Below, in pieces: positions 1 through 5,480 of a stretch of 6,986 nucleotides of DNA; the first letter of the stretch is position 1; each line of letters opens with the position of its first letter. The DNA is taken from assembly GCA_937922955.1 (NCBI GenBank), contig CALAKO010000025.1, positions 1 through 6,986 of the forward strand, in the 5' to 3' direction. Both the position numbers and the translations under genes were made by a program. The notes under the pieces are model-generated. The model made no database searches, had not been told where the DNA came from, and saw nothing but the letters and a program-made list of their open reading frames with translations. The DNA is from an uncultured Peptococcaceae bacterium. Its GTDB lineage: Bacteria > Bacillota > Peptococcia > Peptococcales > Peptococcaceae.

Positions 1-797
1 ACGATCAGCTTTGCGAGGGACAGTCTTGCGATTTCTCTTCTTACCGGATCAAAACCGGACAGGACGACCGCTTCCGGCGTATCGTCGATGATCAGGTCGA
101 CGCCTGTAAGATTTTCCAATGCTCGAATATTACGACCCTCACGTCCAATGATGCGGCCTTTCATTTCGTCGTTTGGCAGCGGCACCACAGAAACGGTGGA
201 TTCTGCGACGTGGTCTGCCGCACAACGCTGAATGGCTCCGGCAATGATGTTGCGTGCGGTTTTTTCAGCATTGGCCTTGGCTTCTGCTTCTTTATCTTTG
301 ATCATAACCGCCAGACTATGATCCACATCACTTTCTACCTGATTAAACAACTGATTTTTCGCTTCTTCGGCACTCAGGCCAGCGACGCGTTCCAGTTCCA
401 GTTGTTGTTTATCAATCAGATCATTCAGTTCATTGCGCGCTTCTTCAAGTTTGTTTTCTTTTTCAAGAAGGGCGTTTTCTTTCTTTTCCAAATTGGTCGA
501 TTTACGATCAAGGGCATCTTCTTTCTGCACCAAACGTTTTTCAGTGTTGTAAGCCTCTGAACGTATTTCTTTCGCTTCCAGTTCCGCCTGATTGCGAATC
601 TGGAGTGCTGCGTCTTTCGCTTCGATCAGCGCTTCTTTCTTTGCGGCTTCCATGTCTCTGTTGGCCGCTTCCATGATGCGCTGAGCTTCGGCTTCCGCAG
701 AACCAATCAAGGATTCTGAGGATTTTTTTCGTGCTATGTAACCTCCGATGCCACCTATCGCCAAACCTACAATTAAAGCGATAATGAGCTCGAGCAT
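1..797 (-). CDS. rny: Ribonuclease Y, 5' part (C-terminal HD domain lies off the left edge)
   Basis: RNase Y is a membrane-anchored endoribonuclease that starts decay of many mRNAs in Bacillota. I translated from ATG at 797 and read 265 complete codons to the window edge. Residues 2-21 form one hydrophobic N-terminal membrane segment (start MLELIIALIV). Residues about 28-180 are a highly charged Glu/Lys/Ala-rich coiled coil. Residues about 200-265 are a KH domain with the GxxG loop in GRIIGREGRNIRALE (215-229). This order (TM, coiled coil, KH) is diagnostic of the family; the catalytic HD domain must follow outside the window. The start is fixed by a strong Shine-Dalgarno sequence 5 nt upstream and by the membrane segment beginning at residue 2. 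The gene is preceded by a promoter and terminator-containing leader and lies downstream of recA-recX; in Bacillus subtilis recA and rny are also near each other. Base composition looks more AT-rich than the upstream operon, partly because of the Lys/Glu-rich coiled coil. Confidence 0.97.
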   Translation of the reverse strand, partial: MLELIIALIVGLAIGGIGGYIARKKSSESLIGSAEAEAQRIMEAANRDMEAAKKEALIEAKDAALQIRNQAELEAKEIRSEAYNTEKRLVQKEDALDRKSTNLEKKENALLEKENKLEEARNELNDLIDKQQLELERVAGLSAEEAKNQLFNQVESDVDHSLAVMIKDKEAEAKANAEKTARNIIAGAIQRCAADHVAESTVSVVPLPNDEMKGRIIGREGRNIRALENLTGVDLIIDDTPEAVVLSGFDPVRREIARLSLAKLI

Positions 798-802
798 AAA
801 CT

Positions 803-810
803 CCTCCTTT
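803..810 (-). promoter_or_regulatory. Strong ribosome binding site of rny
   Basis: On the minus strand AAAGGAGG lies 5 nt before ATG at 797, an almost perfect match to the anti-Shine-Dalgarno sequence. It settles the rny start and suggests efficient translation whenever the transcript gets past the upstream terminator. Confidence 0.9.
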
Positions 811-812
811 CC

Positions 813-827
813 ACAAAGATTCTTTGT
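813..827. repeat. Short perfect dyad just upstream of the rny ribosome binding site
   Basis: ACAAAGATTCTTTGT has 7-bp inverted arms around a single central base and ends 2 nt before the AAAGGAGG of rny. As DNA it resembles a small operator half-site pair. As RNA it could fold as a 6-bp stem with a 3-nt loop abutting the ribosome binding site. It is short and AT-rich, so chance is a real possibility. Confidence 0.35.
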
Positions 828-830
828 TCA

Positions 831-836
831 ATTGTA
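831..836 (-). promoter_or_regulatory. Possible weak -10 element for rny downstream of the terminator
   Basis: TACAAT on the minus strand matches five of six bases of the sigma-A -10 consensus. The hexamer 17 nt upstream (TTTATT) matches the -35 consensus poorly, at about three of six. A CATAAT at 843-838 overlaps this neighbourhood and is an alternative. If real, it would give rny a promoter that escapes the terminator at 887-857, with a start near 824. Weak evidence in AT-rich DNA. Confidence 0.25.
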
Positions 837-856
837 AATTATGAGACCAAAGCAAT

Positions 857-887
857 AAAAAAAGCAAACCAACTATTTTGGTCTGCT
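857..887 (-). terminator. Intrinsic (Rho-independent) terminator between recX and rny
   Basis: On the minus strand the arms GCAGACCAA and TTGGTTTGC form a 9-bp stem (one G-U pair) around a 5-nt loop. An extra A-U pair closes the base, and seven U residues follow directly. It is the only convincing terminator in the window. No other terminator follows recX, so it can end transcripts of the hflX-to-recX operon. It also lies downstream of the promoter at 1032-1004, so it must stop or attenuate that transcript before rny too. The opposite strand has no good U tract, so it looks unidirectional. Confidence 0.87.
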
Positions 888-997
888 CTTTAAGTAATCG
901 TCAAAATATGACAAAATGATCCATTTCTGTTATTTGTTATCCAACCATTTAACATCCATGTGTATCAACAGTCAAAGCAATTACCTCGCCATAGTCT
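857..997 (-). ncRNA. Candidate leader or small RNA of about 140 nt (promoter to terminator)
   Basis: A transcript starting about 7 nt after the -10 box (A at 997) and ending in the U tract would be about 141 nt long and carries no substantial ORF. Besides the terminator stem it can form a small 6-bp hairpin, UUGUCA with UGACGA (914-898). A longer-range pairing is possible between AGGUAAUU (986-979) and GAUUACUU (899-892), 8 bp including G-U pairs. I do not recognise it as any known riboswitch, T-box or 6S RNA. It may be the regulated 5' leader of rny or an independent small RNA. Assigned only from promoter and terminator signals. Confidence 0.4.
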
Positions 998-1003
998 AAG
1001 ATT

Positions 1004-1032
1004 ATTTTACGCTGAATAACCAGTAGTGTCAA
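1004..1032 (-). promoter_or_regulatory. Sigma-A type promoter upstream of rny
   Basis: On the minus strand a perfect -35 hexamer TTGACA (1032-1027) is followed by a 17-nt spacer and TAAAAT (1009-1004), five of six matches to the -10 consensus. The predicted start is the A near 997. It sits 37 nt beyond the recX stop codon, in non-coding DNA. It is the best promoter match I found in the window and should be strong and constitutive unless a regulator binds nearby. Confidence 0.8.
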
Positions 1033-1068
1033 GGTTTTTCCGTGCTGGAGCGGCTTGACAGCGGCATT

Positions 1069-1497
1069 TCAGTAGCGTTCCAGCGAGGAAAGCTTGTCGG
1101 CGCTGTAGCCTTTTCCATACAAGTATCGCATGGTTTGTTGATATTTTTTCCCTTTTTCCCGACATTTCTCGTACTCTTTTTGCAGCAGTGCCCGCTCTGT
1201 TTCTTCAGGATATTCTGCATAGAGCGCGTCTTCAATAATGGTGGGGTCGATGCCTTTTTCTTTGAGCGCCATTTCCAGCTTCAAGCGCCCGCAAGGATTG
1301 AAGCGCAGCTTATCGCGAATGTAGCTTTCGGCAAACTGCGCGTCGTCCAGATAATGGTACGAGTAGAGATAGTCGATGATGGCATCAATTTGTTCCGCTG
1401 GCACCTGCTTTTTGCGCAAATACTGGCGCATCTCATATTCGGAGCGCATGCGCACGGTCAAATAGCGCAGGGCCAGCTGTTTATGCTTTTCTTCCAT
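1069..1497 (-). CDS. recX: RecX regulatory protein
   Basis: RecX binds RecA filaments in the cytoplasm and modulates (mostly limits) their extension and activities. The 142-residue product is all-helical and charged, in keeping with RecX three-helix tandem repeats. Recognisable family segments include RMRSEYEMRQYLRKK (16-30), YLDDAQFAESYIRDK (49-63) and GRLKLEMALKEKGI (70-83). The length is at the short end of the family, as in many compact bacterial RecX proteins. Its ATG overlaps the recA stop codon by one base (TAATG at 1499-1495) and I see no good ribosome binding site, so it is probably translated by ribosomes re-initiating after recA. That would keep RecX below RecA levels. The immediate recA-recX order is the classical arrangement and supports the call. 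No terminator follows directly; the next is at 887-857. Confidence 0.95.
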   Translation of the reverse strand: MEEKHKQLALRYLTVRMRSEYEMRQYLRKKQVPAEQIDAIIDYLYSYHYLDDAQFAESYIRDKLRFNPCGRLKLEMALKEKGIDPTIIEDALYAEYPEETERALLQKEYEKCREKGKKYQQTMRYLYGKGYSADKLSSLERY

Positions 1498-2618
1498 TAG
1501 AGTTCATCCACATCAACGTCTGCCAGGAAGTCGTCGTCCAGTAGGGAATTCATGTTTTCCTGAAGCAGGGTTTCTTCTTTTTCGGCAGGTTCATCGTCTT
1601 CCACAACGCCACGCACGCGTTCGTCAATTTCCTTGGCAATCTCTGGATGTTCTTTGAGATACACGCGAATGTTGTCGCGTCCCTGGCCCAGGCGCTCGCC
1701 TTTGTAGGAGTACCAGGAGCCGCTCTTTTCAAGAACGCCCATTTCTGAGGCGATGTCAATGAGGGAGCTTTCGTTGGAAATCCCTTCGCCATAGAGAATG
1801 TCAAATTCGCAGGTTTTGAACGGCGGCGCCACTTTGTTTTTAACGACCTTCACCTTGGTGCGGTTCCCAACGATGTCCGCGCCTTTCTTGATGGCTTCGC
1901 CGCGGCGCACTTCCAGACGCACGCTGGAATAGAACTTCAGCGCACGGCCGCCGGTGGTGGTTTCAGGGTTGCCATACATGACGCCGATTTTTTCGCGAAT
2001 CTGGTTGATGAAAATGACGACGGTGTTGGTGCGGCCAATGTTGGCGGTCAGTTTGCGCAGCGCCTGGCTCATGAGGCGAGCCAAAAGACCAACGTGGGTG
2101 TCGCCCATTTCCCCTTCGATTTCAGCGCGTGGGGTCAGGGCAGCGACTGAGTCGACAACGATCATGTCCACGGCACCGCTGCGCACCAGCGCGTCGCACA
2201 CTTCCAGGGCCTGTTCGCCGTTGTCCGGCTGGCTGATCAGAAGGTTTTCGGTGTCCACGCCGATGTTTTTGGCGTAGACCGGGTCGAGGGCGTGCTCGGC
2301 ATCGATGAACGCTGCCACACCGCCGCGTTTCTGCGCTTCGGCCACGCAGTGGAGTGCCACGGTGGTTTTCCCGGAGGATTCTGGCCCATAGATTTCAATA
2401 ATGCGGCCTTTTGGCAGCCCGCCAACGCCAAGGGCGCGGTCCAGCGCAATGGAGCCGGTTGGAATGGCTTCAATTTCAAGCTTGCTCTGATCGCCGAGGC
2501 GCATGATGGTGCCAGGGCCAAATTGCTGCTCCATGGCTTTCAGCGCGTGCTGCAGGGCTTCGTTCTTGTCTTCGTTCAGTCCTGTAATGGTTTGTTGTTT
2601 TTTCGATTTTCCAGCCAT
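1497..2618 (-). CDS. recA: RecA recombinase
   Basis: RecA is the ATP-dependent strand-exchange protein of homologous recombination and the co-protease of the SOS response. All hallmarks are present in 373 residues: Walker A GPESSGKTT (78-86) with K84, the catalytic glutamate E108 in FIDAEHALDP, Walker B MIVVDSVAALTP (152-163), DNA-binding loop L1 around EGEMGDTHVG (168-177), and loop L2 NQIREKIGVMYGNPETTTGG (205-224). Numbering runs about 12 ahead of Escherichia coli RecA because of a longer N-terminus. The C-terminal tail (from about 340) is strongly acidic and ends in DVDVDEL, as expected for the autoinhibitory tail. There is no intein and no frameshift. The ATG at 2618 lies 3 nt after the ddl stop, with GGAGG embedded in the last ddl codons. 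No separate promoter or LexA box is evident just upstream, so recA appears to depend on the upstream operon or on an internal promoter I cannot identify. Confidence 0.99.
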   Translation of the reverse strand: MAGKSKKQQTITGLNEDKNEALQHALKAMEQQFGPGTIMRLGDQSKLEIEAIPTGSIALDRALGVGGLPKGRIIEIYGPESSGKTTVALHCVAEAQKRGGVAAFIDAEHALDPVYAKNIGVDTENLLISQPDNGEQALEVCDALVRSGAVDMIVVDSVAALTPRAEIEGEMGDTHVGLLARLMSQALRKLTANIGRTNTVVIFINQIREKIGVMYGNPETTTGGRALKFYSSVRLEVRRGEAIKKGADIVGNRTKVKVVKNKVAPPFKTCEFDILYGEGISNESSLIDIASEMGVLEKSGSWYSYKGERLGQGRDNIRVYLKEHPEIAKEIDERVRGVVEDDEPAEKEETLLQENMNSLLDDDFLADVDVDEL

Positions 2619-2621
2619 ATA

Positions 2622-3722
2622 TTAGCCTCCAAAAACGGTGTAATTTCTCAAATCATCGTTGTGCTTTTCAAACGCCAGCTCAATCAATCGTTCGATCACG
2701 TCGATCAACGATTTGCCCGATGCCTGCCACATTTTGGCGTACATGCTGATGGAGGTGAACCCTGGCAGGGTGTTCACTTCGTTGAGCAGGATGCGGCCAT
2801 TGTCTTTGTCGATGAAAAAGTCGGCTCGGCACATGCCGCTGAGATTCAAAATGGCGTACGCTTTTTTCGCAATGCGGCGAAGCTCGGCGACCTGTTCCTC
2901 GGTGACATCGGCTGGGGTTTTCGTCACGCTGTTGTCCAGGATGTACTTCGATTCGTAATCGTAGAACACCCCTTCGGTGATGATTTCCCCAGGTGCGGCC
3001 ATGTCGGCATCAAAATTGCCCAGCAGCGCGGTTTCAATTTCACGGGCGTTGACCCCCGTTTCCACGATCAGCTTGCTGTCGTATTGTCCAGCCGCAGCGA
3101 GCGCGTCACGCAGCGCCTCGCGGTTCTGCACCTTGCTGATGCCAACGCTGGAGCCCAGGCAGGATGGTTTGACAAACATCGGATAGGTCAGCGCGGCTTC
3201 CACCTCGTCCAGGACCTGTTCCGGTTCTTTTTCAAAATCATAGCGGCGCACCGCCACATAATCGGTTTGCGGAATGTTGTGGGCTTTCAGAATGTCGCGC
3301 ATGAACACCTTGTCCATGCCAACCACAGAGCCCATCATCCCTGCCCCAACGTACGGCAGGCGGCACATGTCGAAGAAAGCCTGCAGATGGCCGTCTTCGC
3401 CGTAGGACCCATGAATGATGGGGAAGACCACGTCAAGGGTGCCAATTTCTTCGAAGGTTTTTGCGTTTCTCATGACGCCGCCTGGGTACTGCGGAAAAAT
3501 CAGCTCGCGATCGGCATAGGCCGCGGCATCAAAATGCGCGATATCGGCGGCGGCCACTGGCCCATACCAGCGGCCATCCTTTGCCACGCCTATTGGAAAC
3601 ACCTGCGTATAGCCGGCGTCCATCAAGGTGCTGACAATCGTGTTGGCCGACACGCAGGAGACATCGTATTCCCCGGAAGGGCCGCCAAAAACAACCCCTA
3701 TTTTCATGTTCTTATTCATCAT
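2622..3722 (-). CDS. ddl: D-alanine--D-alanine ligase
   Basis: Ddl joins two D-alanines with ATP to make the dipeptide that ends the peptidoglycan precursor stem peptide. From ATG 3722 the product has 366 residues, usual for the longer Ddl subfamily. Visible motifs, in order: FGGPSGEYDVS with the N-terminal substrate-binding glutamate (E18), HGSYGEDG (105-112), the ATP-grasp segment FVKPSCLGSSVG (183-194), FYDYESKY (253-260), and LNEVNTLPGFTSISMY (313-328) with the metal-binding Glu and Asn. The tyrosine ending FYDYESKY matches Tyr216 of E. coli DdlB and indicates D-Ala-D-Ala rather than D-Ala-D-Lac specificity, so the enzyme does not look like a vancomycin-resistance ligase. Start choice: ATG 3722 overlaps the upstream TGA as ATGA. 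ATG 3719 has 7-nt spacing to a G-run and ATG 3734 is also in frame, so the true start is uncertain by a few codons. Confidence 0.96.
   Translation of the reverse strand: MMNKNMKIGVVFGGPSGEYDVSCVSANTIVSTLMDAGYTQVFPIGVAKDGRWYGPVAAADIAHFDAAAYADRELIFPQYPGGVMRNAKTFEEIGTLDVVFPIIHGSYGEDGHLQAFFDMCRLPYVGAGMMGSVVGMDKVFMRDILKAHNIPQTDYVAVRRYDFEKEPEQVLDEVEAALTYPMFVKPSCLGSSVGISKVQNREALRDALAAAGQYDSKLIVETGVNAREIETALLGNFDADMAAPGEIITEGVFYDYESKYILDNSVTKTPADVTEEQVAELRRIAKKAYAILNLSGMCRADFFIDKDNGRILLNEVNTLPGFTSISMYAKMWQASGKSLIDVIERLIELAFEKHNDDLRNYTVFGG
2626..2630 (-). promoter_or_regulatory. Ribosome binding site of recA within the end of ddl
   Basis: GGAGG on the minus strand forms part of the last two ddl codons before its stop (GGA GGC TAA) and lies 7 nt before the recA ATG at 2618. 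It confirms that start and shows how tightly ddl and recA are joined. Confidence 0.88.
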
Positions 3723-4204
3723 GCTGCCCCCCATAACAAAACAAAGGTAATGATAAAGATGATGAGGGCCACCACAAATTGAATAAAGGAGACAACGGCC
3801 ATGCCAATCAGAGAACCTGCACTGGCACGCAGCGCGCTCTGCATGGAACGGTGAGAAACGTATTCCGCACCGATCGAGCCCAACACACCACCAACCATGC
3901 TGCCGCGTGCCTTACCAAACAGGCCGCCGGCTGCTGCGCCGAGAGTCGAACCAATTGACGCGTTGTTGGATGAGCCAAATTTTTTCGCGCCAATCATGGT
4001 GCCGTAATAATCCAGGAACGAGCTGCCAATGGTCAGCGCCCCAACAATGATCACAAACCAAATTGGGTATGCCACCCAGTGGTCAAAGATGCCATAGGCC
4101 AGCATGCTGAGAAACACCAGCCACATGCCAGGCACCATTGGCACGAAGGTGCCAATCACACCGGCTGCCATGACCACAATCAGTAACCATGCATAAATGT
4201 CCAT
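3719..4204 (-). CDS. DUF456 family membrane protein, function unknown
   Basis: This is a 161-residue hydrophobic protein that I recognise as a DUF456 (PF04306) member, similar in size and plan to Bacillus subtilis YqgC. Two adjacent hydrophobic segments occupy about residues 4-40 (with VPMVPGMW between or within them), a third about 47-64 and a fourth about 131-158. Between them is a conserved patch, LDYYGTMIGAKKFGSSNNA (64-82), and a glycine-rich stretch with repeated small-residue patterns (84-112: GSTLGAAAGG, GSMVGGVLG) that resembles glycine-zipper membrane segments. No catalytic motif is visible. The ATG at 4204 is chosen because GGAGGG lies 5 nt upstream and the start is 1 nt after the preceding stop; the frame stays open further upstream but only inside the neighbouring gene. 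The stop TGA overlaps the ddl start. Its position before ddl could hint at an envelope role, but nothing in the sequence proves it. Confidence 0.9.
   Translation of the reverse strand: MDIYAWLLIVVMAAGVIGTFVPMVPGMWLVFLSMLAYGIFDHWVAYPIWFVIIVGALTIGSSFLDYYGTMIGAKKFGSSNNASIGSTLGAAAGGLFGKARGSMVGGVLGSIGAEYVSHRSMQSALRASAGSLIGMAVVSFIQFVVALIIFIITFVLLWGAA
3727..3732 (-). promoter_or_regulatory. G-rich ribosome binding site candidate for ddl
   Basis: A run of six G residues on the minus strand lies 4 nt before ATG 3722 and 7 nt before ATG 3719. It can pair with the CCUCC anti-Shine-Dalgarno core through G-C and G-U pairs. It overlaps the most upstream in-frame ATG (3734), which argues that translation starts at 3722 or 3719. 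Confidence 0.5.
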
Positions 4205-4205
4205 C

Positions 4206-5474
4206 TTATCCCTCCATCTTCTTTGCTGCCAAGCATACAGATGCAATGATGTGTGTAATCGACAAGCCACCCTGCATGTAGCCGATGAACGGTTCACGCA
4301 TTGGGCCGTCAATGCTGAGTTCAATGGATGAGCCTTGGATAAAGGTTCCGCCAGCCATAATGACCGGATCGTCGTACCCTGGCAGCTGGTCATCGTATGG
4401 GGTGACGTAGCTTTCCAGCGCCGACGCAGCCTGAATGCCCTGGCAGAACTTGCGCAGTTTGTCGGGATCGCCAAAGGCGATGCACTGAATGATGTCCGTG
4501 CGTGGGGCGTCGGCCGTCGGCGAGACGACGTAGCCCTTTGCGCTCAGATAGGACGCGGCAAAGGAGGCCCCTTTCAAGGCCTGTTCCACAATCAGCGGCG
4601 CCATAAAGAGCCCCTGGAACGCTGGGCGGTTGAAGTCCAGCGAGGAGCTGACGTCGTCACTGATGCCAGGCGCCGTCAAGCGTTCGGCGCTGGCATCCAC
4701 CAGCTCCGCTTTGCCGGCAATGTAGCCGCCGCGTGGCGCCAGACCGCCGCCTGGGTTCTTAATCAATGAGCCGGCGATGATGTCGGCCCCGACTTCGAGC
4801 GGTTCCTTGTCTTCCACAAATTCGCCGTAGCAGTTGTCGACGAAAATAATAATGTCCTTTGAAATGCTCTTGACGATGTCGCAGGCACGGGCAATTTTTT
4901 CAATGGACAGGCTGTCGCGCCATTCATAGCCGCGAGAGCGCTGAATCATCACCATCTTTGTCTGCGGGGTAACCGCTGCCCGAATGGCTGCTTCGTCAAA
5001 GTCGTTGTCCTTGAGGGGCACGCTTTTGTGACGAATGCCGAACTCACGCAGCGTGCCGCGAGCGTGTTCTTCCTTCCCAATGACGGTCTGCAGGGTGTCG
5101 TATGGCATCCCGCTGATGGAGACCGCTTCGTCGCCAGGACGGAGCACGCCAAAGAGCACCGTGGCGATGGCGTGGGTGCCGCTCACCAAATTCGAGCGCA
5201 CCAGCGCCTTTTCCGCGCCAAACAGGTCCGCCCATACGCGCTCCAGGACGTCGCGCCCGGTGTCGCCATAGCCATAGCCGGTGGAGCCGTTGAGATGAAA
5301 GTCGGCGACTTGATTGTGTTGAAAGGCTTCCAGGACTTTGATCTGGTTGGCCTGCGTGCGGTCGCTGAAAAGCTCCCACTGTGGACGCAGCTCATCCAGA
5401 CACTGCTGAACCAGCGCAATGTCCTCGTCATCCAACCCAGCAAATTTCTTCAATCGATCAAAAAATAATGACAT
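4206..5474 (-). CDS. PLP-dependent 'aluminium resistance / methionine gamma-lyase family' protein (YnbB-like)
   Basis: This 422-residue cytosolic fold-type I PLP enzyme belongs, as I recognise it, to the Met_gamma_lyase family (PF06838), which includes Bacillus subtilis YnbB. Key segments: the N-terminal STGYGYGDTGRD (64-74), SGTHAIA (98-104) for cofactor phosphate contact, the aspartate in FVDNCYGEF (D213 predicted to contact the PLP ring nitrogen), GSLIKNPGGG with K239 as the predicted Schiff-base lysine, and the conserved C-terminal GGTFIQGSSIELSIDGP (375-391). The length equals the family norm. The names in use (aluminium resistance, C-S lyase) rest on little direct evidence, so the substrate is uncertain. 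It starts 6 nt after hflX with only a weak ribosome binding site, suggesting coupling. In B. subtilis ynbB also follows the hflX homologue ynbA, so this gene pair is conserved. ATG 5474 is the only sensible start, since the family sequence begins right after it. Confidence 0.93.
   Translation of the reverse strand: MSLFFDRLKKFAGLDDEDIALVQQCLDELRPQWELFSDRTQANQIKVLEAFQHNQVADFHLNGSTGYGYGDTGRDVLERVWADLFGAEKALVRSNLVSGTHAIATVLFGVLRPGDEAVSISGMPYDTLQTVIGKEEHARGTLREFGIRHKSVPLKDNDFDEAAIRAAVTPQTKMVMIQRSRGYEWRDSLSIEKIARACDIVKSISKDIIIFVDNCYGEFVEDKEPLEVGADIIAGSLIKNPGGGLAPRGGYIAGKAELVDASAERLTAPGISDDVSSSLDFNRPAFQGLFMAPLIVEQALKGASFAASYLSAKGYVVSPTADAPRTDIIQCIAFGDPDKLRKFCQGIQAASALESYVTPYDDQLPGYDDPVIMAGGTFIQGSSIELSIDGPMREPFIGYMQGGLSITHIIASVCLAAKKMEG
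4210..4215 (-). promoter_or_regulatory. Ribosome binding site of the DUF456 gene
   Basis: GGAGGG on the minus strand, inside the last codons of the preceding gene, ends 5 nt before ATG 4204. It decides this start over the longer in-frame reading (ATG 4474) that overlaps the upstream gene. Confidence 0.85.
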
Positions 5475-5480
5475 GTTCTT

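Noticed and set aside
210..560. Plus-strand open frame rich in Phe and Ile opposite rny
   Set aside because: The Phe-rich protein is the mirror image of the Lys/Glu-rich (AAA, GAA) coiled-coil codons of RNase Y, not a real membrane protein.
541..867. Minus-strand open frame of 108 codons overlapping the start of rny
   Set aside because: It runs through the terminator and the rny ribosome binding site in another frame and encodes an Arg/Ser-rich shadow of the RNase Y coiled coil.
1033..1068. Possible terminator hairpin directly after recX
   Set aside because: CCGCTG can pair with CAG and CGG only with a 2-nt bulge and an 11-nt loop, and the bases following on the minus strand are A-rich with no U tract.
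2292..3782. Long open frame (496 codons) on the plus strand opposite recA and ddl
   Set aside because: It starts with GTG inside recA, shows no recognisable family and spans two certain minus-strand genes. Long antisense frames are expected opposite codon-biased genes of this GC content.
4280..4300. GAAC and GTTC half-sites (GAACGGTTC) resembling a LexA box
   Set aside because: The half-sites are separated by one base instead of four and lie deep inside the coding sequence of the PLP enzyme.
4205..4474. Upstream in-frame extension of the DUF456 gene to ATG 4474
   Set aside because: The extra 90 residues would overlap the 3' part of the PLP enzyme gene and look like out-of-frame translation (many Arg, Ser, Cys). 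The ATG at 4204 has a proper GGAGGG site.
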